Assembly: GCA_014218235.1 (NCBI GenBank)
Contig: CM024757.1
Location: 148,999,371-149,063,370, forward strand
Direction of reading: 5' to 3'
DNA from: Colocasia esculenta
Lineage: Eukaryota > Streptophyta > Magnoliopsida > Alismatales > Araceae
DNA: 64,000 nucleotides
Shown here: in pieces, positions 35,395 to 45,930 of the stretch
Layout: every line of letters begins with the position of its first letter
How positions within the stretch are numbered: position 1 is the first letter of the stretch
Notes under the pieces: model-generated
What the model was told of the DNA's origin: nothing
Seen by the model: the letters and a program-made list of their open reading frames with translations, nothing else
The model's database searches: none
Translations under genes and position numbers: made by a program

Positions 35395-36398
35395 TCTATT
35401 GGCTATCCAACATGCAAGAACCCTTTTAGAGCCTCCCAGAAATCCCGTTGGTGGCTGGAAGAGTTCTCCTCCCTGTTCTTGTCTTCCTGGTGCTTCCTCA
35501 AGCCAAATTCTCATATGTTCAAGTATGAGAAGTGGAAATTGATCGTTGAAGAAGCAATTAGATCACCTCAAGGAAGCAGATCAAGTAGAAGCCGACTCGT
35601 GTGAAGAATTCAAGGAAGATCCTGAAGATCAGATTGCAGAGCATCGCCCAGGAACTTCCAGAGATCAAAGCTCTTCACAATTCGACTTTCTATAAGGGAG
35701 TACATCTGAAGAGAAAAGCTCATCAATACAATTCTCATTTTCCTTTTCTCTTCTGAGTGATTCTGAGATTGTGCATGGGTTGTTGCATGAGTCTCATGAA
35801 TTAACTCTTGTTGGACTAGATCTGTTGCTAGAGGATCTGAGTCTTGTGTTTTTCTAGCAGGTTGTTTGTGAGCCTGTGTGCTCAGTAGTTTGTGAGCCGT
35901 CGTACTCACTGTGTGGTTTGAGCCGTCGTGCTCAATTTGGAGTCTTCGTACTCCGATTGTTGTTTGAGCCGTCGTGCTCAGTTTGGAGTCGTCGTGCTCC
36001 AGGTGTTTCTTGAGTCGTCGTGCTCAAGGGTGTTTGGAGTCGTCGTGCTCCTGTGTGAGTTGTACTCAAGGTTTTTGAGTAGTGTGGCCTCACTGTGTGA
36101 GGGGTGGACGTAGGAGTCACTGGAGGTGATTTCCAAACCACCTAAAAAATCCTCTGTGCATTGGTTTGATTTGTGGTTTGCCTTTGTATCTCGCTAGATG
36201 CATGCATAGGGATTTCGTTCACACTACTAATTGATTTGCTCACACTCTAATCTCACTTCAGATCAGTAAATTGATTGGGTGATTTGATCTTTGATTCGAA
36301 GTAATTTTAAATTGCTTAAGCTTCCGCGTTAATTGGTATTAAATCTATTCAACCCCCCCTTCTAGATCTGATCCTTTCTCCCATCCGTTCCTAACAAT

Positions 36399-36408
36399 TG
36401 GTATCAGA
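36399..36408 (+). other. Primer-binding site of Sire2
   Basis: tggtatcaga lies two bases after the 5' LTR end CTAACA and corresponds to initiator tRNA-Met. Confidence 0.85.
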
Positions 36409-36629
36409 GAGGGTTAATGTCTATCTCTGATCTGATTTGATTGCTTCTGTTTGATCTATGTGTTAAGTGCTTAAACTGTTTGCTAGATCGTTCACTGTCT
36501 CTGTGTGTTTAATCGCTCTGATTCCTACCTTTGGTACTAGAGCAGGTTAACCACTCTAATTGTTAGATCTAATTCCTTGTTACATTGATTCTCTGTGATT
36601 AGATCTAATAGTCTTTGAGTTTTGGTATA

Positions 36630-38465
36630 ATGGAAAATTGCCTTAATCTACATGAATTTCCTGTTACAATTTCAGAGAAATCCCCAAGCTTATTTTCATT
36701 GGATTTCTCAAAGGACTCACAAAGACAAAGAGCAAAAGAAACTCACAAGCACTCAATGGCAAAGAAGAGCTTCAATGAATCCAGAAAATCAACAATTCAA
36801 AATACTTCGGCTCTAACAGCACATTCCACGAGATCAGAGCATTCTTCATCCTCTTTAGAACACAAGAGCTCAAATAAGTCTACAAGGTCAAGTAAATCAA
36901 TTCCAGACCCATTTATGTATTCTAATTCTGATTCTGATGAAGATGAAAGTATGTCTTATGCTGAATTGATTAAATTCTGTGAAAAGATACAAAGTCTTAA
37001 TGTACAACTGAACACTAAAAATAAAGACTTGAAAAAGACTCTAAAACATTGCCATAAAGAAAGTGAAAACTTGAGAAATACACTTGAATTGCACCAGAAC
37101 AATGATAAGGATCTTTCAGAAGAAAATGGTAATTTGAAAAATGAAGTTGAAAAATTAAATTTTGAAAAAGAGAATTTGGAAGATGAACTCCAAATCTGTG
37201 AAAATAAACTGAATGGATTGAAAGAAAACCATGAGCTATTGAAATCAAAAGTCATTGATCTGGAAAATGAAAAAGAAGAATTAATTGATCTCAATAACAA
37301 CTTCAAATTTGATAATGATCAATTAAACAAACAAATTTCTATTATGCCTCATGATCATCAAATAAATGAAAGATGCAAACAACTTGTTGAAGAAAATCAT
37401 CATTTAAAAAGGAAGATTGAATGCTTGTACCATGACAAACCATTGGACAATGAATGCAGCAATTTGAGTAATAAATTCGCCGATTTAGAAAAACAAATTG
37501 CTCAATTTGAGAATGAAAAGAACAAGATGAAAAATGGTTTGGATGTCATGCTAAACAAGCTTCAAATTTCAGAAAAGGAAGTAATTGCATTAAAATCTGA
37601 AAAATAGAAGCTTCAACATGAATTGAAGAATACTTCTGTGGGAGATAAGAAAAATAAGAACAAAACAAAATTAACGTTTGTTAAATCTGCTGCAAACAAG
37701 AACTCTTCTAAGCCTAATGAAAAGCTAGTGAAAGTTCTTGTTCAGAAACAGACAGGGAAAGAGAGGAATGCTACTGTCAAGAGGACTCATCTACTTCCTC
37801 CATCAATCCAAAAAGCTCCAAGGTAAATTTCAAATTCACATCATGCCAAGAGCTACAAAAAGGTACCTCCTTCTCCTCATGGTGAGCCTCCTCACATGAA
37901 AAGGAGATTTCAACAAATGCATACATGCCAAGGTAAGTACCAGGTAAAAAATGCTCTCATTTGCTTTAATTGTAATAAATCTGGTCATCTTACCAAACAT
38001 TGCTGGAATAGAAATCAAAATTTCAATAAACATGCCAAATCAGTCCAATGCTTTCATTGTCATAAAATTGGTCATATTTCTAAGGACTGTTGGTACAGAA
38101 ATGATTTTGTTGTGCATGCTCAGAAATTCCAGTCTAATGCACATGCTCATACGTATAGGAATAAACATCATGTTCATACTAAAAATGTTCAGAAATTCCA
38201 TGTGTATAAGCATAAAAATGTTGCACAAAATCATTTTATTTCTGCTCATATTAAAAATCCTAAAAATAGAAAACTTCATGAAAACATAGATGCATTGATC
38301 AAGGCAAAAAGAAAATCTGGAACTAATTTTGCTCATAGTTCTATGAATGAAAGAAATGCATCTATACAAAAATTAAAAGCATGTTGGATTCAGAAATCTT
38401 TGTTACAATCTAACATTGATTTCATTATAGGACCGAAACAAGTGTGGGTCCCAAAACCAGCTTGA
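36630..38465 (+). pseudogene. Sire2 gag, C-terminal part (coiled coil and two zinc knuckles)
   Basis: One frame of 612 codons from ATG 36630 with two internal stops (TAG 37605-37607, TAA 37824-37826) and no frameshift. The usual N-terminal UBN2-type gag domain is not recognisable. Instead there is a Ser-rich, low-complexity start, an acidic patch (SDSDEDES), and a long heptad-like Leu/Glu/Lys/Asn region (about 36950-37600). Two CCHC knuckles follow (CFNCNKSGHLTKHC at about 37964 and CFHCHKIGHISKDC at about 38051), with the ending GPKQVWVPKPA. It could still bind RNA and self-associate if the stops were read through, which I cannot show. Confidence 0.8.
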
Positions 38466-39143
38466 TCAGCAAGCTGAGAAGTCTTGCAGCCATACATCGT
38501 AAATGGATTCAAGATATTGGCTATGCAAGACTAGAAATGATTGGAGAACACAGGTAAAATCTTTGAGAAAGAAATGAAAACTGTTCAGGTAAAATTTCTT
38601 TATCATTTCAAACTTGAATTGCTTGAATTGGAATGAATGTTTAATTTTTATCTGAACAATGAGAAATGTGTTTCAATGCTACTCCCAACAATGAACTTAT
38701 GTCATAACAATTGGAATCATGTTTATGTTATCATGCATGCTTAACTGTTCCCATGAGTCTGTGAGCATACTAACTGCTTTGACTTCTTAGTATATCAAAT
38801 GATGACATGTGGAAAAACAAGTTATGCTTGTTTGGAAACTATCATTATGCGTGAGTAAAATACTCCGCCAAGTACCAAAAGTCATGTTATGCCTAAAGCT
38901 AATTATGCTCATAATCATGTGTGAATTGCATGCTAACTTTTTCATTCCATGCACAAATTAAGGGGGAGTAAATTTGAAAAAGTACAAAAATGTTTTTTTT
39001 ATAATAAATTACCTGTTAATGCATGATTGATCATGTTCATATTCTTTCGTTGCAAACTACTGAGAATGAACATATCTGAATTGCTTGTATGATCATTTCA
39101 TATCATGTACATCTTATGGGAAGTGAGCCAGAAGAATCTTTGA
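38466..39143 (+). other. Non-coding Sire2 segment replacing pol
   Basis: No ORF with similarity to protease, integrase or RT. It contains a polypurine tract at about 38960 and the first copy of a direct repeat (38776-38880) whose second copy lies at 39494-39597. Confidence 0.7.
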
Positions 39144-39597
39144 GTGAAATGTTGGAGAAATATTCCTTCATGTCTGATTTATCATTTCTTGAGAAATGAG
39201 GTAGCAAAGAAATCATTTGAACTCCATTTCATAGAAACTGAAAAACAAATTGCTGACATCTTCACCAAACCCCTTCATGACAGTAGATTCTCATCTTTAA
39301 GGAGAGAACTTGGTCTTTGTAAATGTCCATTTTCTTGATCTCTCTCATTGGGATTGGGTTGAGTGTTAGGCATCTTCTGAGGGGGAGTTCTTTGCATCAT
39401 CATATTCATTTGCTTCCTTGATTCATACTGATCATATCTCTCTGCATTTCACCTCTATTTCTTTTTGACAATGAACTCTTCAACTCACATTGTGTTGAAC
39501 TTCTTGGTATATCAAATGGTGATTTGAAGAAGGACAAGTTCTGCTTGTCTGGACACTTTCACTATGCGAGAGTATGTGTCTCCGCCAAGTACCAAGA
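38776..39597. repeat. Direct repeat pair around the RNase H remnant
   Basis: 38776-38880 and 39494-39597 share, in order, acttcttggtatatcaaatg, aacaagttatgcttgt-type, ttcactatgcg-type and ctccgccaagtaccaa words. The RNase H remnant lies between them and each copy is followed by polypurine tracts. Confidence 0.8.
39144..39338 (+). pseudogene. Sire2 RNase H, C-terminal remnant
   Basis: The frame ends HFIETEKQIADIFTKPLHDS then RFSSLRRELGLCKCPFS, the standard C-terminus of Ty1/copia RNase H. Nothing upstream of this in pol is preserved, which fixes the 3' boundary of the pol deletion. Confidence 0.85.
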
Positions 39598-41059
39598 AAT
39601 GAAAATGCAATTATTGAGGGGGAGCTTTTATTGTTTAAAGAGAATCTTTCCTGATTTCAAAAACTTGCATATCCTTATTCTGATGAAAAGTGGTTGAAAT
39701 CCTCATCTCAGGGGGAGCTAGAAAATTCAAATAATGTCCTTTACAAAATTCAAAAAAACTTTCTTGCATTACATCAATTTCCTTGCATGATGTCCTCATT
39801 CAGGTGTCTAGAGTCTCAAAATGATCCTTTGAGTGATCTACTATATTCATTTGTCAACTCTCATCTATATTCTTCAAAACTATAGAAATTCAGATTTCTT
39901 TCAAAGACTGAAGAATAATGTGTGCTTTGAATTTAAACATGTTTTTTGTTTGCAACTGATGTTGGATATAGATGATGTCTTTTTTTGTCAGAAACTATCC
40001 AAAATTTGTCAATTCAACAGAGCAATGGCACATGTGCTGAGAAACTGCACACCTTCACAATGAATGAAGTGCCATGTATGTCATGAGTCACTAATGCTAT
40101 CTCTGTTCAAAGGGGTTCAAAATAAAAATAAATGCAAAGCAAAATAAATATGTCCTATTCCTTTTTTATGATGACTGAGTAACTGGAAATATTGGCGTCT
40201 AAAAACGTATATTTTCATGTGAAAAGGTCATCATTTACCCCTTTGAGACTTGATAATGGATAACTCTTTAGTATCCAGGGACTATAGTGTGTGAAAATCA
40301 TTAGTTCTTGAGTAAACAAGATGTATCTCATTTGATAGTTTGTTTCAAAAACAAAATGTGTATATCATTGGAGAATTGTTTTAAAAGAATCATTCTTATC
40401 CATCATCAAGTTGTTCTTAAAAAATTGTTTACTTTCAACACACTTGATTTCAGTCTAGAAGATTTTTTTTTATTTATTTGGACTTGAAGAATATGGTACT
40501 GTGTAGTTGATTGTTAAATGTATTATATCTCTCAAATCATCATTTTAATGACTCAAGTCACTAATGCTCATATCCTGTTGGATATTGTGTAAAACTTGAA
40601 TTGTGTTGAATTTTTTGCAAAATATAACACATGAATTTTTTAGTCTCTTAAAAATCCTTGAAATGATTATTCCACCCATTGCTTATCATTATAAAGATAT
40701 CCAAAAGTCACAAATTTTTCCATACCAATTTCAATTTTTCATCAGGCCAGGTCGACACTACTTACATCTAGTGTCGACACAGATTAGCTCAGGTCGACAC
40801 TCACCTCCTCTAGTGTCGACACTGACCCCCTGCCAGAGTCATTTACACCGTGGGCACCGGTTAAGGGTTTGGTGTTCCTGCGGGGGTAACTTACCCTAAA
40901 TCCCCTTTTCTTCTCCAGGTCTACCCGACGGCCGTCCTCTTCCTTGAATCCGGCAGGCTTTGAATCCATTTCCACCTCTTCCCTCCTCCATTCCATCCCT
41001 GTCCCTCTTCTCTCATTCCTCACTCTCCATCCTCTCCTATTCCACTCCATCTTGCTCCC
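39339..41059 (+). other. Sire2 pol-env intergenic region
   Basis: 1.7 kb without a supported gene. Polypurine tracts lie at about 39380, 39616 and 39710. The palindrome cluster at 40745-40825 is described separately. The final 200 bp before the env-like ATG are CT-rich, like a leader, and contain an acceptor-like cttttcttctccag ending about 40919. Confidence 0.7.
40745..40825. promoter_or_regulatory. GTCGACAC cluster upstream of the Sire2 env-like ORF
   Basis: Four sites in 80 bp (aggtcgacact, gtgtcgacac, aggtcgacact, agtgtcgacact) of the same word and context as the Sire2 LTR array, about 235 bp before the env-like ATG. A regulatory role is inferred from repetition and position. No clear TATA box follows. 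Confidence 0.6.
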
Positions 41060-43015
41060 ATGGCACCCAAGCAGGCCCCTCGCCGTGGAGCAAAGTCAAG
41101 GGCTACGGCAAGGCCCATTTCGACGGATGATGCTCCTCCCTCTGAAAGGAGAACCAAGAGGCGTCATGACCCTGCAGAGCAGCCAGGGCCTTCCTCTGCA
41201 TCCCCATCATCTGCTAAGAGAGGTAGGGCATCCTCTTCTGGTCGAGGTAGAGGGTCTGTGTACCCTAGGAGGAAAATTCTGGAATCTTCTCCTGAAGTCT
41301 CTGAGCAGTCATCCTCATCATCCTCTGAGGCAACTCCCTCCAAACCACTTCGTGAAGGGAAGATCATTCTAAAGCCCAGAGCAGTGGACTTAGAGGACAA
41401 TGAATTGAATGCTGCCTTTCATGAAGTCCTCAACTTCTTTAAGTTTCAGTCTTGGCAATCTTTCATTTCAGAGTTTCGCATCATATACCCTAGACTTGTC
41501 CAGGAATTCTATATTAATTTAGAATGCACTGATGAGGGCTACAAGTCAAAAGTCAAAGGGATTGAGATTGATATGCCTACAAACATAGCATCCACCATAT
41601 TCAAAATTCCAGATGAAGGAGAAGACTACCATAATTTTGAATTCAACCTTCATGAAGCCTACACAATCTTGACTGGGTTGCAAGTAGATGAGTCTGATCC
41701 CAAGCAAACTCATGTCACTAAATTCAACACCAACACTTTTCCACCAGTGTTGAGGCTTACCCATCATATTCTCACCACTATCATAACACCCCAAGGTGGT
41801 GGGAGGGATAGACTCATTGACATTCAAAGGTTTGTGATATACTGCATGAGCAAGGACATATAGGTCAATCTCCATGTCATCATGTACCAGATCATCTCTG
41901 AGACAACTAGGGCAGATTTGCATAGATCACTTCCTTATGCAGCCCATTTAACTCAAGTCTTTAAACATTTTGGTGTGTCTCTTGAGAATGAGAAGTCCCA
42001 GAAAATTCCTAAGTCCAACATTTATTGCTTTAAGCATGTTCAAAAGTTCATGGGCTTTAGGATTGTAGGTGATCAGGTTAGGAGAGGACCAGCTGCAGTA
42101 GAGGCCCCTGTAATTAAAGAGGATCAGCCTCCAATGCAAGAGGATCAGCCTCCAGCTCAAGAGGATCAGCCTCAAGTGCATGAGGACCAGCCTCCAGTGA
42201 ATGAGGATCAGCCTCATGTGGCAGTTGAAGTTGATGTACCCATTAATGCCCCTCTTTCACCTCAACTTCAGCCCTCCTCCTCCCTGAACCCTGAAACTGA
42301 AATTCCATCTTTTTCTCCACAACCTCCAGTTCATGCATCCACATCCTTTGGTGGACCTTCTGTTCCACCAATGTTATACACCTTTTTAAATGACAAATTT
42401 GATGCTTTGAACACCTCCATTCAGACTATGTCAGAAAATTTTGAGTTGAGGATTTAGAGGTTGGAGAACACTTTGTCTGCTAAATTTATTAAACAAAAAG
42501 CAGCTTCTGACCATGCAATGCAAAGGTTTAACATGCTGATTGGCACATTGGCAGATGCTTCAGTTGAGCTAAAAGAGCATCAAGAAGAGTTGGAAACAGT
42601 TCTGAAGGGAATTTTGGCAAATTCCCAAGCTGATGTCTTCAACACCAAGGAGACACTCTCTCAGATCTCTAAAACAAGGCTATCTTTTGCACATTTGGTA
42701 GATGACTTAGAGAGCATGAAAAACTTATCTACTCATATTGATGAAAAGATGTCTGAACTGAAAAAGGAATTCAAAATTTTGAATAGACATGGTTGGTCAG
42801 CTGGTTCTTCTTCATCTTCACAGCCAATGTCAACTGATTTCAGTGCCCTTCAAGCTACAATGTCAGAGAATTCAGAGAGAATGGAAAATCTTTTGCATAC
42901 AAGACTCTCAACTATCCAAGCTCAAATGAAGTTCATTCTGACTTCAATGGAAAAGAGATTGACGGATATTGAGACCATTTTGATACCCATTCCTCCTCCT
43001 CCTCCTCCCCATTAA
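41060..43015 (+). pseudogene. Sire2 env-like ORF (two UAG interruptions)
   Basis: One frame of 652 codons from ATG 41060 is interrupted only by TAG at codon 268 (41861-41863) and TAG at codon 466 (42455-42457). Residues 1-100 are basic and Ser/Gly/Arg-rich. About 110-310 resemble the 'putative plant transposon protein' domain found in plant element ORFs and align with the Sire3 env-like protein through TIITP...SLPYAAHLTQVF. There follow six EDQPP-type repeats (about 42118-42220, 21-bp unit), a Pro/Ser-rich linker, and a long helical, coiled-coil-like C-terminus ending in a proline run. I see no signal peptide and no membrane span, so 'env-like' reflects position, not evidence of a membrane protein. 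Confidence 0.8.
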
Positions 43016-43400
43016 TGTAATTTCTTTTGATGATGTCAAAGGGGGAGAAGATAGCAAGAAATTGTAATGCTTTTTAAATGTGTTTTTTAAAGATTGCAAT
43101 GTTCATATTTTGTGAATGAAATGAATAGAAACCTTTGTATCTTCAATGTGATTGAAAACTCTTTTGAATGAATGTGAATGTGATGAATGCTTGTCAAGCT
43201 GCTTGACCTTTGTGTGAGAATAGCTTATCTTTAGTAACATTGTGTTTTTCATGTGAGCAACTTTCAAATGTCACTAAAAAATGTTCAAAGGTCTTTGACA
43301 AGTATGAATAAAAGGAAATGAAAATGCTTAAAATCACATTTCATTGAAACTTTCTACTTCCATATGAATTTAATGTTGCCATCATCAAAAAGGGGGAGAT
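43016..43400 (+). other. Sire2 region between env-like ORF and 3' LTR, with polypurine tracts
   Basis: Purine tracts lie at about 43039 (aaagggggagaag) and at 43389-43399 (aaagggggaga), the latter directly before the 3' LTR. Otherwise AT-rich with no ORF. Confidence 0.8.
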
Positions 43401-45161
43401 TGTTGGGTTGAGTGTGAATATAATTCATTTCTCCTCACATTTTGATGATGACAAGCTGTGATTTTAACGCATAACAATTGGAACATGTGAAATACATCAC
43501 ACCTAAAATAACAATATTCAAAAAACATGTTTCCAAGCACATTTATCATTGATATTCATGATAATATATTTAACTAATGATTTATGTGTTTATTTCTCAG
43601 GGACAAACATTTATTACAAGGATGGTGTCGACACACCAGTGTGAGGTGTGTCGACACAATGTTCCAAGATCTAAGGCAAAAGGTGAAGAAATGATCAACT
43701 AGTGTCGACACTAGTCCAGGGCAGGTCGACACTAGAGACAGATCCCAGAGAAATATGTTAACAAGCTTCTATCTCAGGTCGACACTAAATCAGATAGTGT
43801 CGACACTAGAGAGCCTTCCCAGAAGGCCTGTTTTTCAGATGGCTAAAGCAGGTCTACACCAAATACAGGAAGGTCGACACTAGATGGCTCTCCCAGAAGG
43901 CCCGTTTTGCTGTCTGGGACATGGTGTCGACACTGAATCATCTCAGGTCGACACTAGAGACCTCTCCCAGGGAATTGATTTGCCAGTCTGGGACAGTGTG
44001 TCGACACACCTCATGGGCAAGTCGACACACTCCGGAAACTCTATGACTTAAATTTTGTCCTGGACACATGGCACCCTATGGAACTGTTGGATTAGCCTTG
44101 GATCGTGTGCCCACGACCCCCAAGGGTACATTTGGACTATTAGGGGTATAAATATCCTTCTATTGGCTATCCAACATGCAAGAACCCTTTTAGAGCCTCC
44201 CAGAAACCCCGTTGGTGGCTGGAAGAGTTCTCCTCCCTGTTCTTGTCTTCCTGGTGCTTCCTCAAGCCAAATTCTCATCTGTTCAAGTATGAGAAGTGGA
44301 AATTGATCGTTGAAGAAGCAATTGGATCACCTCAAGGAAGCAGATCAAGTAGAAGCCGACTCGTGTGAAGAATTCAAGGAAGATCCTGAAGATCAGATTG
44401 CAGAGCATCGCCCAGGAACTTCCAGAGATCAAAGCTCTTCACAATTCGACTTTCTATAAGGGAGTACATCTGAAGAGAAAAGCTCATCAATACAATTCTC
44501 ATTTTCCTTTTCTCTTCTGAGTGATTCTGAGATTGTGCATGGGTTGTTGCATGAGTCTCATGAATTAACTCTTGTTGGACTAGATCTGTTGCTAGAGGAT
44601 CTAAGTCTTGTGTTTTTCTAGCAGGTTGTTTGTGAGCCTGTGTGCTCAGTAGTTTGTGAGTCGTCGTACTCACTGTGTGGTTTGAGCCGTCGTGCTCATT
44701 TTGGAGTTGTCGTACTCCGGTTGTTGTTTGAGCCATCATGCTCAGTTTGGAGTCGTCGTGCTCCAGGTGTTTCTTGAGTCGTTGTGCTCAAGGGTGTTTG
44801 GAGTCGTTGTGCTCCTGTGTGAGTTGTACTCAAGGTTTTTGAGTAGTGTGGCCTCACTGTGTGAGGGGTGGACGTAGGAGTCACTAGAGGTGATTTCCGA
44901 ACCACCTAAAAAATCCTCTGTGCATTGGTTTGATTTGTGGTTTGCCTTTGTATCTCGCTAGATGCATGCATAGGGATTTCGTTCACACTACTAATTGATT
45001 TGCTCACACTCTAATCTCACTTCAGATCAGTAAATTGATTGGGTGATTTGATCTCTGATTCGATGTAATTTTAAATTGCTTAAGCTTCCACGTTAGTTGG
45101 TATTAGATCTATTCAACCCCCCCCTTCTAGATCTGATCCTTTCACCCATCCGTTCCTAACA
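43401..45161 (+). mobile_element. Sire2 3' LTR
   Basis: 1761 bp, collinear with 34637-36396 and about 97% identical by eye. It carries the palindrome array (43625-44035) and the TATA box. Confidence 0.92.
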
Positions 45162-45166
45162 ACTTG

Positions 45167-45930
45167 ACTGCAAGGATGTTGCTATCAACTACCTATTTGC
45201 AGAAAGTGCACATTGAAACTAAAAGAAAATAGAATTTGGGGGTCCAGGACACGAGACAAAATTCTTTAAAAATCATAAAACCCTAGGTGATAGGCATAGG
45301 GATGATACCCCTAAGTTACTTGCCTCTGAAAAACTCTCTAAAGATTGAATTTAGGCGATGAAGCCCTCCTCGGCCAAGCCAAAGAGGTGATCTTCAGTTG
45401 TTTGTTCTGACCACCACACCCTAGCAAATGATCTCCCCGCATTTGGAGAGTCTCCTCACGTTCGGTAGAGCCTTCCTCTTGCCCTAGAAGGCCGGAGCAG
45501 CCTCTGGTTCGTCGGATCTATCATCTCTAAGACCTCCCTTTTTCTCTCTCCGAACCCAAAACCCTAAATGAGTAAAAAGTCCTCCCTTTACAGAAATGAT
45601 CTAGTTTTAAAGGGGTCTGAGTCGTGGTCATGGTAGGAAAGGGAATCCCAAGCCAATTTGGGGTTTCCATGTTCATCCACGAAATTGGGATGGATTCAGG
45701 GAAAGAAACCCAAACATAGATGGAGCTATTGACGTCAATGTGACTACTGTTAATATGAAGTAAACGACAATCGATCATGCCATTAACATCCTCCATTCGG
45801 ACAGTAAACGACATATAGTGTGCCGTCAACATGCAATTAACGTCACATGATGTTGACGTTAAGAAGAAATTTGGCCAGCAATTAAACATAGCTGCAAGTG
45901 ATAAAATGCACCGAAGACTAGGGCCTTACA
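45167..45930 (-). mobile_element. Gypsy B 3' LTR, proximal part
   Basis: On the minus strand the LTR starts TGTAAGGCCC at 45930, directly after a polypurine tract (aggaggagaggg, 45931-45942 in plus coordinates), and runs to the Sire2 insertion. About 45725-45870 is rich in ACGT/GACGTC words (ttgacgtcaa, aacgtcac, gttgacgtt). Confidence 0.8.

Larger units (their letters stand above)
34637..36396 (+). mobile_element. Sire2 5' LTR
   Basis: 1760 bp. It contains the GTCGACAC array (34860-35270), a TATA box, repeated 'gagccgtcgtgctca' words at about 35890-36060, and the near-terminal motif attcaacccccccttctag. Confidence 0.92.
34637..45161 (+). mobile_element. Sire2: Sirevirus deletion derivative retaining an env-like gene
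   Basis: A 10.5-kb element with near-identical LTRs (34637-36396 and 43401-45161; TGTTGGGTTGAGTG...CCTAACA) and TSD acttg (34632-34636 and 45162-45166), inserted in the 3' LTR of gypsy B. The internal region has a PBS, a C-terminal gag region, only the last about 50 residues of RNase H, several polypurine tracts and an env-like ORF. Protease, integrase and almost all of RT/RNase H are missing. By eye I count about 45 LTR differences over 1760 bp (about 97% identity), nearly all transitions, so it inserted recently and most likely moved using proteins of a related element. Confidence 0.93.
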
